A stretch of 64,000 nt of DNA from Tumebacillus permanentifrigoris (GTDB lineage Bacteria > Bacillota > Bacilli > Tumebacillales > Tumebacillaceae): NCBI RefSeq assembly GCF_003148565.1, contig NZ_QGGL01000021.1, forward strand, positions 1 through 64,000, given 5' to 3'. A program made the translations under genes and the position numbers. The notes below the pieces were generated by a model. The model worked only from the letters and a program-made list of their open reading frames with translations. It was not told the origin of the DNA and did no database searches. Shown here one piece after another: positions 1-11,758 of the stretch (position 1 is the stretch's first letter; the number at the start of each line of letters is the position of its first letter).

Positions 1-3000
1 GAGGTAACCGCGCTCTATGAGGCGGACGTTCTGGGAACCGACCTGTCGCTCGACAACCTCCAGATTCAATATGCCGACTATGCCGCATGGCAACGTGACT
101 GGCTGCAAGGCGATGTGCTGGAGGGGCAACTTTCCTATTGGAGAGCGCAACTGGGCGGCGAACTGCCAGCTCTGCAATTGCCGACCGATCGTCCGCGCCC
201 ACCCGTGCAAACGTACAACGGCGCAACAGAGACCGTCGCGCTCTCAAAGCAGATGCAAGATGCGTTGCACGAACTCAGTCGCCGTCATGGAGCGACCCTG
301 TTCATGACCTTGCTCGGCGCGTTCCAAACGTTGCTGTACCGCTACTCGGGGCAGGAAGACTTCGCAGTGGGCACGCCGATTGCCGGACGTGTTCATGAAG
401 AGACGGAAGACCTGATCGGCTTCTTCGTCAACACGCTGGTCATGCGCACCGATCTGTCGAATGATCCGACCTTTGTTGACTTGTTATCTCGCGTGAAAGA
501 AACGGCGCTTGGCGCTTTTGCGAACCAAGATGTGCCGTTTGAAAAATTGGTCGAGGAGCTTCAGCCGGAGCGCGACACCAGTCGCACGCCGCTGTTCCAA
601 ACGATGTTCATCTTGCAAAACACGCCGACGACCACCGCGCAACTACCGGGTTTGCAGCTCGAGTCGATCGAGATTGACAACCAATCGGCGAAGTTCGACC
701 TGACGCTCACACTGGAGGAAACGGTCGCGGGCTTGAGCGGAACTTTCGAGTTCAACACCGACCTGTTCGACGCAGAGACGATTCAACGCATGTCTCAGCA
801 CTTTGAGAATCTGTTGACGGCGATGATCGCCAACCCGATGCAAAAAGTGGCGGAAGTACCGTTGCTGTCGGCATCAGAGGAGCAAGTCTTGCTGGTCGAC
901 TGGAACCAGACAGATGCGGACTTCCCGCGCACCGTGACGATGCACCACCTGTTCGAAGCGCAAGTGGAGCGCACGCCAGAAGCAATCGCGCTCGTGGTGG
1001 GCGAACAGCGTCTGACCTATCGCGAATTGAATGGCCGTGCAAATCAAGTAGCGCACTATCTGCGTCGTCTCGGCGTGCAACAGGAATCGTTGGTCGGGGT
1101 CTACCTACAGCGTTCCGTGGAGATGGTCGTCGGGATGCTGGGGATACTCAAGGCTGGCGGTGCTTACGTTCCGCTCGATCCGGCCTATCCGCAGGAGCGG
1201 ATCTTGTACACGATGGAAGATGCGGAAGCGACCGTGCTGTTGACGCAATCAGACCTCCAAGAACAACTGCCTTCTTCATTGAAAACGGTATGTCTGGACT
1301 CCGAATGGGAGCAAATCGCACAGGAAGCGGATTGTAACCTCACCGCCGAATCGCTCAACACCTCTGCCACCCACTTGGCGTATGTCATCTACACCTCCGG
1401 CTCCACCGGCCGTCCGAAGGGGGTCGCGATCGAGCACCAAAGCGCCGTGGCGATGATCAATTGGGCACAAGGAGAGTACAGCCAGCAGGATCTCGAAGGT
1501 GTTCTGTTCTCGACTTCAATCTGCTTCGACCTCTCTGTCTACGAGCTGTTCGTCACGCTCAGCAGCGGAGGCAAGCTGATCCTCGCTGAAAATGCACTGC
1601 ACCTGCCGCAACTGTCTGCCAAGGACGAAGTGACCCTGATCAACACGGTGCCCTCAGCGATCGCGGAACTGTTGCGCATCGGCGGGCTACCGACAACCGT
1701 GCGCACGGTGAACTTGGCGGGGGAACCTCTGCACCGCGTGCTGGTGGAGAAACTCTACCAACTGCCGCACATCGAAAAGGTCTACAACTTATACGGACCT
1801 TCTGAGGACACGACCTACTCCACCTACACGCTGGTGGAAAAAAGCAAGACCACAGCGCCGACGATCGGCCGACCGATTGCCAACACCCAACTCTACGTGC
1901 TCGACCGTTTGTTGCAACCCGTACCGCTGGGTGTCGTGGGCGAATTGTTCATCGCGGGTTCTGGTCTGGCACGCGGCTACCTGAATCGCGCAGAAATGAC
2001 AGCTGAGCGCTTCCTCCCGAACCCATTCGGTGCAGGGCGGATGTACCGCACAGGCGACCTCGTTCGCTATCTGCCAGACGGTGAGTTGGAGTACATCGGA
2101 CGCGCCGACCATCAGGTCAAGGTGCGCGGGTATCGGATCGAACTAGGCGAGATCGAGGAGCGACTCACGCTGTTGCCGACGGTGTCTGCAGCGGTCGTGT
2201 TGGTACGTGAGGACGAACCTGGCGACAAGCGCCTCGCCGCCTATGTGGTGTCGGAGTCCACGGTCAGCGAACTGCGAAGTGCGCTGAAAGAGACCTTGCC
2301 GGAATACATGATCCCATCCAACTTCGTGAAGCTCGACGCTCTGCCGTTGACACCGAATGGCAAAGTGGATCGCAAAGCACTGCCTGCACCTGAGCGCACG
2401 CTGATCGAAGCGGGAGCCTACGTGGCACCGCGCACAACTGGAGAACAGCGCGTAGCGGAGATTTTCGGAGATGTGTTGCGCGTCTCGCCAATCGGGGCAC
2501 ACGACAACTTCTTCACGCTTGGTGGGCACTCGTTGCTTGCGATGCAAGTGATCTCGCGCCTCCACTCAACGCTGGATGTCCAAGTGCCGCTTCGCGCCTT
2601 GTTCGAACATCCAACACCACAAGACATGGCAACCTTCATTCAAAGTTCGCAAACGGATCAAGCGCATCCAAGCGCCTCCTATGCGCCGATCTCCCGTGTG
2701 GACCGCGATCGTCATCTGCCGCTGTCCTTGGCCCAGCAACGCCTCTGGGTGCTCGATCAACTGCTGCCGAGCAACGCGTCGTACAACATCCCGCTGGCGG
2801 TACGTCTCGTCGGTGAACTCGACGTCCTCGCTCTGGAACGCAGCTTGAATGAGATCCTCGTGCGCCATGAATCGCTGCGCACGACGTTTGTCGAAGTCGA
2901 CGGACAACCTGTGCAGATGATCGTTGCGCCATCGCATCACGTCTTGTCCGCACTCGATGTGCAGGGACGTGGGGAGCAGGAGATCTATGATCTGCTCCAG

Positions 3001-6000
3001 CGAGAAGCCCAACGGCACTTCGACCTGACGACAGGACCGCTCTTCCGCTTCCACTTGTTGCAGTCTGGTGAACAGGAGCACGTGCTGATGCTGAACATGC
3101 ATCATATCGTGTCCGATGGCTGGTCGATCGGCGTGCTCGTGCGCGAATTGGCCGCCTTGTATGAAGCCTACGCACAGGGTCTGACATCACCGCTGCCGGA
3201 ACTCACCGTGCAATACGCCGATTACGCGATGTGGCAACGAGAGCGCCTCCAAGGAGCGGCGATGGAGCAGCAACTCGCGTATTGGAAACACAAGTTGGGT
3301 GCGGAACTTCCCGTTCTCCAACTGCCGACCGATCGACCGCGTCCCTCCCTGCAAACACAGCGTGGAGCGCAGGAGTCTGTGGCGCTCTCCCAAGAGACAT
3401 CAAACGCGCTACAAGCGCTCAGCCAACGCATGGGAGCCACGTTGTTCATGACGTTGCTCGGCGCCTTCCAAACGTTGTTGTACCGCTATACGGGACAAGA
3501 CGACATCGCGGTAGGCACGCCGATCGCAGGTCGCGTTCATGAGGAGACCGAGCAACTGATCGGCTTCTTCGTCAACACCTTGGTCATGCGCACCGATTTG
3601 TCGGGGGATCTCAGCTTTGCAGACCTGCTGGCCCGCGTTCGTGAAACCGCCTTGGGAGCCTATGCCAACGCAGAAGTTTCCTTTGAAAAACTGGTCGAAG
3701 AACTGCAGCCGGAACGGGATCTGAGCCGAACGCCGCTGTTCCAAGTCATGTTCATGTTGCAAAACACGCCGATGCCGGCGGTGGAACTGCCGAACCTGAC
3801 GCTTGAGTCGATCGAAGTGGACACCAGCACAGCGAAGTTCGACCTCACGCTGGCGCTTGAAGAGCGCCCCGAGGGTCTGTCTGGCGTGATCCAGTACAAC
3901 ACTGACCTGTTTGATGCGACGACCATTCGCCGCATGTTCCAGCATTTTGAATGCTTGCTGCAAGCGGCTGTCTCCGATCCGATGCAGAAGCTGGCACAAC
4001 TTCCGTTGCTGTCTGAACAGGAACAGCAACAGATGGTGGTGGATTGGAACGCAACACATGCGGAGTACCCGCTTGAGACGAGCGTACACCAACTGTTCGA
4101 GGAACAGGTTGCGCGCACCCCTGAAGCGGTGGCGGTGGCCTATGAAGGGCAGACGATCACCTATCGCGAGTTGAACGAGCGCGCCAACCGCATCGCACAT
4201 CACTTGCAAAAGCAAGGCGTGGGGCCAGAAGTCCTCGTCGGCCTCTACGCAGATCGTACGCCGGAGTTGGTGGCTGCCGTGTTCGGTGTGCTCAAGGCCG
4301 GCGGTGCCTACGTGCCGCTCGATCCGAGCTATCCACGAGACCGATTGGCCTACATGCTCAGCGACAGCGGTGTGCAGCACCTGCTCACCCAAGCGCACCT
4401 GATCGAGCATCTGCCAGCGCATCAAGCGAAGGTTCTATGCCTGGATACAGAGTGGGCACAGATCGCCGTAGAGCCAAGTCATAACCCAGCGAGCGACGTC
4501 GGACCTGAGAACCTCTGCTATGTGATCTACACATCCGGCTCCACGGGTCAGCCCAAAGGCACGATGATCGAGCACCGTGGCTTGACCAACTATCTGCATT
4601 TTGCCAAGACTGCGTATGAGGTGGAACAGGGAGCAGGGGCACCGGTGCATTCCTCGCTGTCCTTCGACCTGACCGTCACGTCGCTGTTCACGCCGCTCTT
4701 GACGGGTCGGACGGTTGTGCTGTTGCCGGAGACGGGCGATCTGGAAGCGCTCGGCCGCACGCTCAAGGAACAAGGACCTTTCAGCCTTGTCAAAATCACC
4801 CCGGCCCATCTGCAACTGCTCGCCCAGCAACTCGCGCCAGAGGAGATGGCCGATGCGGTTGGCACATTGGTCGTCGGTGGCGAGGCGCTGACGGCGGAGC
4901 ATGTGCGCCCGTGGAAGACGCACGCGCCCAAGACGCGCTTGATCAACGAGTACGGCCCGACCGAAACGGTGGTCGGTTGCTCGATCTATGAAGTACAAGG
5001 CGATGAAGGGACACCGACGCTGTCGATCGGACGTCCGATTGCGAACATGAGCCTGTACATTCTGGACAGCGCGTTGCAGCCGGTACCGGTCGGCGTACAG
5101 GGGGAACTGTACATCGGCGGCGTTGGTGTTGGACGCGGCTATTGGAACCGTCCCGAATTGACGGCAGAGCGTTTTGTCCGCGATCCGTTTGCGAAACAGG
5201 ACAGCGCGCGGATGTACCGGACAGGAGATGCCGCACGTTACTTACCAGATGGGAACATTGAATTCCTCGGTCGCCTCGACCATCAAGTCAAACTGCGCGG
5301 ATACCGCATTGAACTTGGGGAGATTGAAGGGGTGCTGAGCCGTTGCGAGGCGGTGCGCGACCAAGTTGTGGTCGTGCAAGGGGACCGGTTGGTCGCCTAC
5401 GTCGTCTTGGAAACCGAGGGGCAGGAGGTCCGCAGAGAGGTGCGTGCCTTCTTGTCTGAACAATTGCCGGAGTACATGATTCCTTCCGCGATCGTTCCAC
5501 TCGACACCCTTCCGTTGACGACGAATGGCAAAGTGGATCGCAAAGCGCTGCCACAGCCTGAGGATGACCTCTTCGAGCGCAGTACGAGCTATGTAGAGGC
5601 TCGCGATGGTCTCGAAGCCCAACTGCTGAGCGTGTGGGAAGACATTCTGCGCGTCGAACCGATCGGTGTTCGCGACAACTTCTTTGAACGAGGCGGACAT
5701 TCGTTGCTCCTCGTGCAATTGGGTTCCGCGATCCAGAAACAGTTCGGGCGCAAAGTACCGCTGGCGATGCTGATTCAGAATGCGACGATCGAACAACAGG
5801 CGAACTTCTTGCGCCAAAGCGAAGGGGTCTCCTACTCCCCGCTGTTGTCGCTCAAACGTGGCACTGCACAGACCCCGCCGCTCTTCTTGATGCATCCGGC
5901 CAGCCCCTTCGCGATCGGCTATCTGGACTTGGTTCGTGAACTGGGAGATCAGACGGTGTATGGGCTCCAATCCTACGGCATGAACGAAGGAGAAGCGCCG

Positions 6001-6663
6001 TTCGAGACGATCGAAGAGATGGCCTCCTACTATTTGGAGATCATCCGCTCCGCCCAAGGAGTCGGTCCTTATCGGATCGGCGGTTGGTCACTCGGGGGTG
6101 CGATCGCCTATGAAGTGGCGCGCCAGTTCGAGCAGCAGGGGGAAAAAGTGGAGCTACTCGTGCTGTTCGACAGCTATGTGCCGACAGAAGAGCATCGCCA
6201 CCAAGCGCTCCAAGGGGAGATCGCGATGCTCCACGAATTCGGCTCGTCCTTGGCCCGCCGTGTAGGGGTCGACTTGGAACCGTTTGAAGATCTGCGCAAC
6301 GTGACCGATCTTGAAGTTGCGATCCCACTTGTGCTGGAGCATGCGCAGCGCACCGGAGTGCTACCCGCCGAATTCGGAAGAGAGGAATTCGAGCGCCTGT
6401 ACCGAGCGAGCAGTGCGAATCTCAAAGCCTATGGGAACTATTACCCGACGGGTTCGATCGAGCGGATGATTCTGTTCCGCGCCGAGGTCGACGCGATGGG
6501 CGTGCAGGACCCGACCTTAGGCTGGGATCAATTTGTGCAAGAAATCCAGATCCATCAGGCCGCTGGCGACCATCACGAGATGCTGACACCACCCTTTGTC
6601 TCTGGGGTAGGCGAACAGCTCAACCGCATCCTCTCGTCTACGGCATTCGAACGCACGAAATAA
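1..6663 (+). CDS. Non-ribosomal peptide synthetase, C-terminal part (C-A-PCP-C-A-PCP-TE), 5' truncated by window edge
   Basis: The reading frame is open from base 1, so the gene starts upstream of the window. The first condensation domain (nt 1 to about 890) is missing its HHxxxDG motif. Then come adenylation domain 1 (about 940-2400; core [11 protein letters not shown] at 1390-1422), a carrier domain (GGHSLL, phosphopantetheine Ser codon at 2530), a complete C domain (HHIVSDG at 3100-3120, LCL-like), adenylation domain 2 ([11 protein letters not shown] at 4528-4560), a second carrier (Ser 5701) and a thioesterase (GWSLGG, Ser 6088; GDHHEML around 6571). The terminal TE makes this the last subunit of an assembly line, releasing the product by hydrolysis or cyclisation. 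No epimerisation domain is present. Specificity residues aligned by eye to GrsA read DLYNNALTYK for A1 (Ala/Gly-like, uncertain) and DLTKVGEVGK for A2 (Asn-like). Product unknown. Confidence 0.97.
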   Translation, partial: EVTALYEADVLGTDLSLDNLQIQYADYAAWQRDWLQGDVLEGQLSYWRAQLGGELPALQLPTDRPRPPVQTYNGATETVALSKQMQDALHELSRRHGATLFMTLLGAFQTLLYRYSGQEDFAVGTPIAGRVHEETEDLIGFFVNTLVMRTDLSNDPTFVDLLSRVKETALGAFANQDVPFEKLVEELQPERDTSRTPLFQTMFILQNTPTTTAQLPGLQLESIEIDNQSAKFDLTLTLEETVAGLSGTFEFNTDLFDAETIQRMSQHFENLLTAMIANPMQKVAEVPLLSASEEQVLLVDWNQTDADFPRTVTMHHLFEAQVERTPEAIALVVGEQRLTYRELNGRANQVAHYLRRLGVQQESLVGVYLQRSVEMVVGMLGILKAGGAYVPLDPAYPQERILYTMEDAEATVLLTQSDLQEQLPSSLKTVCLDSEWEQIAQEADCNLTAESLNTSATHLAYVIYTSGSTGRPKGVAIEHQSAVAMINWAQGEYSQQDLEGVLFSTSICFDLSVYELFVTLSSGGKLILAENALHLPQLSAKDEVTLINTVPSAIAELLRIGGLPTTVRTVNLAGEPLHRVLVEKLYQLPHIEKVYNLYGPSEDTTYSTYTLVEKSKTTAPTIGRPIANTQLYVLDRLLQPVPLGVVGELFIAGSGLARGYLNRAEMTAERFLPNPFGAGRMYRTGDLVRYLPDGELEYIGRADHQVKVRGYRIELGEIEERLTLLPTVSAAVVLVREDEPGDKRLAAYVVSESTVSELRSALKETLPEYMIPSNFVKLDALPLTPNGKVDRKALPAPERTLIEAGAYVAPRTTGEQRVAEIFGDVLRVSPIGAHDNFFTLGGHSLLAMQVISRLHSTLDVQVPLRALFEHPTPQDMATFIQSSQTDQAHPSASYAPISRVDRDRHLPLSLAQQRLWVLDQLLPSNASYNIPLAVRLVGELDVLALERSLNEILVRHESLRTTFVEVDGQPVQMIVAPSHHVLSALDVQGRGEQEIYDLLQREAQRHFDLTTGPLFRFHLLQSGEQEHVLMLNMHHIVSDGWSIGVLVRELAALYEAYAQGLTSPLPELTVQYADYAMWQRERLQGAAMEQQLAYWKHKLGAELPVLQLPTDRPRPSLQTQRGAQESVALSQETSNALQALSQRMGATLFMTLLGAFQTLLYRYTGQDDIAVGTPIAGRVHEETEQLIGFFVNTLVMRTDLSGDLSFADLLARVRETALGAYANAEVSFEKLVEELQPERDLSRTPLFQVMFMLQNTPMPAVELPNLTLESIEVDTSTAKFDLTLALEERPEGLSGVIQYNTDLFDATTIRRMFQHFECLLQAAVSDPMQKLAQLPLLSEQEQQQMVVDWNATHAEYPLETSVHQLFEEQVARTPEAVAVAYEGQTITYRELNERANRIAHHLQKQGVGPEVLVGLYADRTPELVAAVFGVLKAGGAYVPLDPSYPRDRLAYMLSDSGVQHLLTQAHLIEHLPAHQAKVLCLDTEWAQIAVEPSHNPASDVGPENLCYVIYTSGSTGQPKGTMIEHRGLTNYLHFAKTAYEVEQGAGAPVHSSLSFDLTVTSLFTPLLTGRTVVLLPETGDLEALGRTLKEQGPFSLVKITPAHLQLLAQQLAPEEMADAVGTLVVGGEALTAEHVRPWKTHAPKTRLINEYGPTETVVGCSIYEVQGDEGTPTLSIGRPIANMSLYILDSALQPVPVGVQGELYIGGVGVGRGYWNRPELTAERFVRDPFAKQDSARMYRTGDAARYLPDGNIEFLGRLDHQVKLRGYRIELGEIEGVLSRCEAVRDQVVVVQGDRLVAYVVLETEGQEVRREVRAFLSEQLPEYMIPSAIVPLDTLPLTTNGKVDRKALPQPEDDLFERSTSYVEARDGLEAQLLSVWEDILRVEPIGVRDNFFERGGHSLLLVQLGSAIQKQFGRKVPLAMLIQNATIEQQANFLRQSEGVSYSPLLSLKRGTAQTPPLFLMHPASPFAIGYLDLVRELGDQTVYGLQSYGMNEGEAPFETIEEMASYYLEIIRSAQGVGPYRIGGWSLGGAIAYEVARQFEQQGEKVELLVLFDSYVPTEEHRHQALQGEIAMLHEFGSSLARRVGVDLEPFEDLRNVTDLEVAIPLVLEHAQRTGVLPAEFGREEFERLYRASSANLKAYGNYYPTGSIERMILFRAEVDAMGVQDPTLGWDQFVQEIQIHQAAGDHHEMLTPPFVSGVGEQLNRILSSTAFERTK

Positions 6664-6671
6664 GAGAAAAA

Positions 6672-6704
6672 AGAGCAGAGGGAAGTTCCTCTGCTCTTTT
6701 TTTC
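6672..6704 (+). terminator. Rho-independent terminator of the NRPS gene
   Basis: A perfect 10-bp stem (AGAGCAGAGG with CCTCTGCTCT, loop of 6) is followed by seven T, starting 8 bases after the NRPS stop. It separates the synthetase transcript from the ABC transporter downstream. Confidence 0.93.
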
Positions 6705-6822
6705 GTTACATGAGAACTTCGTCACAATTTTATCTGCAACTTGTTCGAGTTGAAAAATACGCGATCGCAAAAATCTAGTGTAAAATCATCTCAAAACCAG
6801 CAAACAAAGGAGGTGGGACGTG

Positions 6823-7788
6823 ATGAAGCAGGCAATCGTCGAAATTCGCGGGCTGACCAAAGAGATCGGAGGCAAACTCATCGTCGAGGATCTTTCGTTC
6901 GACGTACGAGAGGGCGAGGTACTCGGACTACTCGGGCCGAACGGGGCGGGCAAGACGACGACGATCCGCATGATCGTCGGGCTGATCTCGCGCACAGCAG
7001 GCACGGTGAAGATCGGCGGCGTCGATCTGGGTCGCGACTTTGAAGCGGCGTTGGCACAGGTCGGGGCGATCGTGGAGAACCCGGAGATGTACAAATTCCT
7101 GACCGGCTGGCAAAACCTCGTCCACTTCGCCCGCATGTCGAAGGGCGTCTCCGAGGCGCGCATCGAGGAAGTTGTGCGCCTCGTCGGACTGGAACAACGG
7201 ATCAAGGACAAAGTCAAAACCTACTCGCTCGGCATGCGCCAGCGCCTCGGCCTCGCACAGGCGCTCCTGCACCGCCCGCGCGTGCTGATCTTGGACGAGC
7301 CGACCAACGGTCTCGACCCGGCGGGCATCCGCGAACTGCGCGACCATCTGCGACGGTTGGCAGAGCAGGAAGGCATCGCCGTGATCGTCTCCAGCCACTT
7401 GTTGGCGGAGATGGAATTGATGTGCGACCGCATCGCCGTCATGCAGCAGGGTCAGCTCGTCAGCGTGACGTCGCTCCATGAATTGGTCGGCCCGTCTGGT
7501 GCTGAGCAACTCCTCGACGTGCAGTTCGAGGTGGACGCAGCAGAACCCGCTCGTCAGATTCTGACTGCCTACGTAGGCGATGCGAATCTCGTGCGCGCTG
7601 TCGACAGGCCCTCGTCGAGTGGGCACCCGCATTCTGAGCTGCTCACGGTCCACGCCACCCGCAAGCAAATTCCAGACCTGAACGCCCGCCTCGTGCAAGC
7701 GGGGATCGCCGTCTATGGCATTCGCACGACGGTGAAGACGTTGGAGGATAAATTCTTGGAGCTGACGGGAGGCGGGGGCATTGGGTAA
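6823..7788 (+). CDS. ABC transporter ATP-binding protein (BcrA/CcmA-like)
   Basis: Cytoplasmic nucleotide-binding subunit of an ABC-2 type exporter. Walker A GPNGAGKT is at residues 38-45, the signature YSLGMRQRLG near residue 135, Walker B LILDEPTNGLDP near 155 and the H-loop SSHLL near 190. The last 100 residues form the extra C-terminal region common in bacitracin/lantibiotic-type exporters. ATG 6823 lies 8 bases after AAAGGAGGT; GTG 6820 is an in-frame alternative. The 3' end overlaps the permease start by 8 bases, so the two are translationally coupled. Substrate unknown. Export or immunity for the upstream NRPS product is possible, but a terminator separates the two units. Confidence 0.93.
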   Translation: MKQAIVEIRGLTKEIGGKLIVEDLSFDVREGEVLGLLGPNGAGKTTTIRMIVGLISRTAGTVKIGGVDLGRDFEAALAQVGAIVENPEMYKFLTGWQNLVHFARMSKGVSEARIEEVVRLVGLEQRIKDKVKTYSLGMRQRLGLAQALLHRPRVLILDEPTNGLDPAGIRELRDHLRRLAEQEGIAVIVSSHLLAEMELMCDRIAVMQQGQLVSVTSLHELVGPSGAEQLLDVQFEVDAAEPARQILTAYVGDANLVRAVDRPSSSGHPHSELLTVHATRKQIPDLNARLVQAGIAVYGIRTTVKTLEDKFLELTGGGGIG

Positions 7789-8728
7789 CTTGATCCAGAA
7801 CGAACAACTGAAGATCTACATACGCCCGCGCACGTGGGTGCTCGTCGGTCTGGTCGTCCTCTCCCTGCTCATCAACGCGATTTTTGCAGCGAAGCAAGTG
7901 GATGTCATGCCCGATTGGAAGGAAAAACTCACCCAACAGATCCAGCAGGAACAACAACAACTGCTCGATCCATCAGGCAAACTCAGCCCGCAGAAACGCA
8001 GTCAGCTTCAACAAAGACTCACCTTTGACCAATACAGGCTCGACCACAACCTCCCGCCAACGCACACCACTTCGTGGCTGTTTGCCAAGGGGTTCGCGGG
8101 ACAGCTCGGTCTCGCCGCCATCGTCTGCATCGTGATCGCGGGCGACATCGTGTCCAGCGAATTCGCATGGGGCACGATCAAACTCTTGCTGATCCGACCG
8201 GTTACGCGCACGAAAATCTACCTGTCCAAATACATCGCGACACTCCTGTTCAGCCTCTTCCTGATCGTGCTGATGGGCGGGGGGAGTCTGCTGGTGGGCG
8301 GTCTCTTATTTGGCTTGGACGGGCTCGCTGAGCCCTATATTCCCAACGTCCCGCTCGAAGACATGGTGCCGGGCACGTTGAGCGTCGGACAGGATCTGCT
8401 GATCACCTATGGTGCAGCCTTGCTCTACCTCTGGGTGGTCTCGACCATCGCCTACATGTTCTCCGCCGCTTCGCGCAGCTCCGTTTTGGCGATCACGCTG
8501 ACGATGGTCGTGACTGCGGTCGGGGAGATCGTCGCCAAGTCGTTACCTTCCTTCTCGGGCATGAAATTCTGGCTGTTCACCAACACCAGCCTGCTGCAGT
8601 ATTTTGAAGGCATCCCGCCGTTCCCCGGCATGACGCTCGGTTTCTCACTCGCGGTGATCGCGGTGTATCTGCTGCTTTTCCACGCGATCGCCTGGGCGAT
8701 TTTTACCAAAAGTGACGTCGCGGCGTGA
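7781..8728 (+). CDS. ABC-2 type transporter permease
   Basis: Membrane partner of the preceding ATPase. It starts with TTG at 7781, inside the last codons of the ATPase gene. It has one hydrophobic segment near the N terminus (about residues 20-37), then a polar, Gln-rich extracytoplasmic stretch (about 45-95) and at least five further membrane segments ending close to the C terminus. This layout fits the ABC2_membrane_3/BcrB-like families, about 315 residues long. Together with the ATPase it would form an exporter (two ATPase plus two permease subunits). No substrate can be read from the sequence. Confidence 0.88.
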   Translation: MGNLIQNEQLKIYIRPRTWVLVGLVVLSLLINAIFAAKQVDVMPDWKEKLTQQIQQEQQQLLDPSGKLSPQKRSQLQQRLTFDQYRLDHNLPPTHTTSWLFAKGFAGQLGLAAIVCIVIAGDIVSSEFAWGTIKLLLIRPVTRTKIYLSKYIATLLFSLFLIVLMGGGSLLVGGLLFGLDGLAEPYIPNVPLEDMVPGTLSVGQDLLITYGAALLYLWVVSTIAYMFSAASRSSVLAITLTMVVTAVGEIVAKSLPSFSGMKFWLFTNTSLLQYFEGIPPFPGMTLGFSLAVIAVYLLLFHAIAWAIFTKSDVAA

Positions 8729-8730
8729 AA

Positions 8731-8767
8731 AAAACCTCCATTCCAAATGGAAACGGAGGTTTTTTTA
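8731..8767 (+). terminator. Terminator of the ABC transporter operon
   Basis: Arms AAAACCTCC and GGAGGTTTT flank a loop that can itself pair partly (CCATTcCAAATGG), followed by a T-run, directly after the permease stop. Confidence 0.85.
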
Positions 8768-8904
8768 TTCTGATCTTCTAATGTGAGTAGGAGAAATGTC
8801 ACAACCTGTCGAAGTGAGAGTTTACCGATGCAAACAGAAACCCAAATTGGTCCCCAGACACCACGACGAATCGGGAGTACCGAACGGAGGAGGAGGAAGC
8901 GTTA

Positions 8905-11694
8905 GTGGAGAGCGAACGGCGGTTGCGCACGTTGATCGATGCCATGCCGGACTTCGTATGCTTTCTCGATATAGACGGTCGCTGGCTGGAGATAAACCGC
9001 TACGGACGTGAACTTTTAAACCTTCAAGAGGCGGAGATACGCGGGAAGACGCAAGCTGAGCTTGCTGAATTGAGCCCGCTGTTCGCCACGTTCGTGAACT
9101 TCGTCGAACAGGATTGTGAGCCAGATGGCCCGCCTGTGGTGACGGAGCAGCATGTCGAGCAGGCAGATGGCAATCTGGCAGTCTATGAAATGAAACGGGT
9201 GCCCGTCTACCGAGAGGATGGCACCTGTGAAGGAATGCTCGTCTTGGGGCGCGACACGACCGAGAAACAAGCTGCGATCCAAGACTTGCAGGAGAAGCAA
9301 GGGCTGTACAGCTCGATTATGGAAGGTTCAGCGATTGCGATCTTCCTGCACCAAGGCAAGCAGGTTGTGATCGCCAATGAAGCCGGATACAAGATGGTCG
9401 GAGCGGACGAGCCGACCGACCTCATCGGACGCTCCATCTTGGAGTTCATGCACCCCGACTTCATCAAGTCGATGCAGGCCAACGCCGGCCTCCAAGGCCG
9501 TCGCACCTACGAAGAGGAATGGATCTACCGCAGCGACGGCAGTATGCTGCCGGTCACGGTCACCGTCAGTCCGATCACGTATCAGAGCCAGCCTGCGATG
9601 CACATCTTCGTCCAGAGCCGCACGGAGATCAAGCAGGTGGAGGACAAACTGTCGGAGAGCGAAGCGAAGTACCAGATGATCGCTGAGAACACCTCCGACT
9701 GGATTTCACTGCTCGATGCCCAAGGCACGGTTCAGTATGCGTCACCATCCCATGAAGCCCTGCTGGGCTATTCGGTCGACAAGTTGGTGGGCAAAAGTTC
9801 GATGGACATCGTCCTCCCAGCAGACCAAGAGCAGGCGCGTGCAGCCTTTCAAGAGTGCGTGGCGACCAAGCGAACATCGGTGATGGAGTTCCGTTCTCTG
9901 ACCAAGAACGGGGACATTTTGACTTTTGAAGCGAAGTGCTCTCCGATTTTCGATGAAACCGGCACGGTCAACCGCATCATGGTCGTCTCGCGCGACATCA
10001 CCGAACGCAAGCGGGCGGAATTGGAATTGGAAGAGAACGAACAACGGTACAAATCGCTGTTCGAGTATAACTTGAACGCCGTCATTTCGATGGACCTCGA
10101 AGGTCATATCAAATCGATGAACCGGGCGGCCGAGGCGCTGTCCGGGTACGGAACGGACGAAGTGATCGGGCAATCGATCCTCAAGTTCATCCCGCGATCC
10201 AACTACAAGTTCGGACGGATGTCGATCGAGAAAGTCAAGGGCGGCGAACCGCACTACGGCGAGATCCTCTTGGTCAACAAGCGGGGCGAGCAACTGAACG
10301 TGGAAGTCGCGCTGATGCCGATCCACGTCAATGGCGAGATGATCGGCGTCTACGGCATGATGAAAAACGTCACGGAGCAAAAGCGCGCCGAAGCGCTGGT
10401 TTCGCACATGGCGTACTACGATTCGCTGACCGACCTGCCGAACCGCACGCTGTTCCGCGATCACATCTCCCGTGCGCTCGAACGTCGCAAGCCTGATGAG
10501 ATGGTCGCGATCTTGTTTGCCGATTTGGACCACTTCAAGCACGTCAATGACACGATGGGTCACTCCGTCGGGGATCAATTGTTGAAAATGGTCGCTGAAC
10601 GCATGCGCGAGTGCTTGCCAGAAGCAGCCTCCCTGAGTCGCAACAGCGGCGACGAGTTCGTGATCCTGCTCACAGGGCTCACAGATCGCACCGTCGTCGA
10701 GGACGCCTCACGTCGCCTGCTAGACGCCATCCACGCGCCGTTCACGCTGCATGGACAACTCACCTACCTGACCGGAAGTATCGGGATCGTGCTGGCCCCG
10801 GAACACGGCATGGACCCGGAGACATTGTTGCAGCATGCGGATATCGCGATGTATGACGCCAAGGACAAAGGCAAGAACCACTATCGGATCTTTGATTACA
10901 TCCTGACCGAGCGCATGGCGAAGCGTGTGGAGTTGGAGCGTTCGATGCGCACCGCGTTGGAGCGCGACGAATTTGCGCTGTACTTCCAGCCGCTGATCTG
11001 TGCCAAGACAGGCAAAGTCGTCGGGGCCGAAGCGTTGATTCGCTGGTTCCGTCCCGGCCACGGGATGGTCTCGCCAGGGGAGTTCATCCCGATTGCGGAG
11101 GAGACCGGCCTGATCGTCGACATCGACCACTGGGTGTTGCGCACCGCCTGCAAGCACCAAAAGCAATGGCAAGCGCAAGGCTTTGAGCCGATTCAGATCT
11201 CCGTCAACCTCTCGACCCGCCAGTTCCAAGAGCCGAACTTCTTGGAGCGCGTGCGCCATGTCGTCGAGGACACCGGCGTCGATCTGAGTTGGATCGGGTT
11301 TGAGATCACAGAGAGCTTGATTATGCAGAACGTAGATTATGCGATCAAAGTGCTCAACGAATTGCGCGATATGGGCAGCATCATCTCGATTGACGACTTT
11401 GGCACCGGATACTCGTCGCTTGCGTATCTGAAAAAGTTCCCGATCGACAAGCTGAAAATTGACCGCACCTTCGTCCGTGACATCACCACACACGCCGAGG
11501 ATGAGGCGATCACCAAGACGATCATCACGCTGGCGAAGAGCCTGCTCCTCAAAGTCGTCGCCGAGGGTGTCGAGACGATCGACCAGATCGAGAAGTTGAG
11601 ACACTTGGAGTGCGATGAGTTCCAAGGCTTCTACTTCAGCCGCCCCGTGCCCGTCGAGGAATTTACGCACATGCTATCCCCACGGGTGCGCTGA
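8905..11694 (+). CDS. PAS-GGDEF-EAL cyclic-di-GMP signalling protein
   Basis: Predicted 929-residue cytoplasmic protein: four consecutive PAS/PAC sensor modules (about residues 3-120, 125-245, 250-375 and 376-500), a GGDEF diguanylate cyclase domain with active-site motif SGDEF at 581-585, and an EAL phosphodiesterase domain with EAL at 709-711 and later DDFGTGYSSL and KIDRTF. The SGDEF variant is known in active cyclases, and the EAL metal-binding residues seen by eye look intact, so both activities are possible. Start GTG 8905 is 8 bases after GGAGG. No transmembrane segment is evident. Codons upstream of the start (8818-8904) stay open and look protein-like but hold no start codon. A PilZ protein at 51266-51910 could be a downstream effector. 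Confidence 0.95.
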   Translation: MESERRLRTLIDAMPDFVCFLDIDGRWLEINRYGRELLNLQEAEIRGKTQAELAELSPLFATFVNFVEQDCEPDGPPVVTEQHVEQADGNLAVYEMKRVPVYREDGTCEGMLVLGRDTTEKQAAIQDLQEKQGLYSSIMEGSAIAIFLHQGKQVVIANEAGYKMVGADEPTDLIGRSILEFMHPDFIKSMQANAGLQGRRTYEEEWIYRSDGSMLPVTVTVSPITYQSQPAMHIFVQSRTEIKQVEDKLSESEAKYQMIAENTSDWISLLDAQGTVQYASPSHEALLGYSVDKLVGKSSMDIVLPADQEQARAAFQECVATKRTSVMEFRSLTKNGDILTFEAKCSPIFDETGTVNRIMVVSRDITERKRAELELEENEQRYKSLFEYNLNAVISMDLEGHIKSMNRAAEALSGYGTDEVIGQSILKFIPRSNYKFGRMSIEKVKGGEPHYGEILLVNKRGEQLNVEVALMPIHVNGEMIGVYGMMKNVTEQKRAEALVSHMAYYDSLTDLPNRTLFRDHISRALERRKPDEMVAILFADLDHFKHVNDTMGHSVGDQLLKMVAERMRECLPEAASLSRNSGDEFVILLTGLTDRTVVEDASRRLLDAIHAPFTLHGQLTYLTGSIGIVLAPEHGMDPETLLQHADIAMYDAKDKGKNHYRIFDYILTERMAKRVELERSMRTALERDEFALYFQPLICAKTGKVVGAEALIRWFRPGHGMVSPGEFIPIAEETGLIVDIDHWVLRTACKHQKQWQAQGFEPIQISVNLSTRQFQEPNFLERVRHVVEDTGVDLSWIGFEITESLIMQNVDYAIKVLNELRDMGSIISIDDFGTGYSSLAYLKKFPIDKLKIDRTFVRDITTHAEDEAITKTIITLAKSLLLKVVAEGVETIDQIEKLRHLECDEFQGFYFSRPVPVEEFTHMLSPRVR

Positions 11695-11716
11695 GCAAGC
11701 AACCAGCGCCCCGTCA

Positions 11717-11755
11717 AAAAAGGAGGTGACCCGCCGCGGGTCACCTCCTTTTTAT
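11717..11755. terminator. Strong bidirectional terminator
   Basis: A 17-bp perfect stem (AAAAAGGAGGTGACCCG and its complement, 3-base loop) has A- and T-runs on both sides. It can end the GGDEF-EAL transcript on the plus strand and the small ORF at 11759-11851 on the minus strand. Confidence 0.92.
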
Positions 11756-11758
11756 ACG

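Noticed and set aside
1-8728. NRPS and ABC exporter as one operon
   Set aside because: A strong terminator at 6672-6704 separates them; a functional link is possible but not shown.
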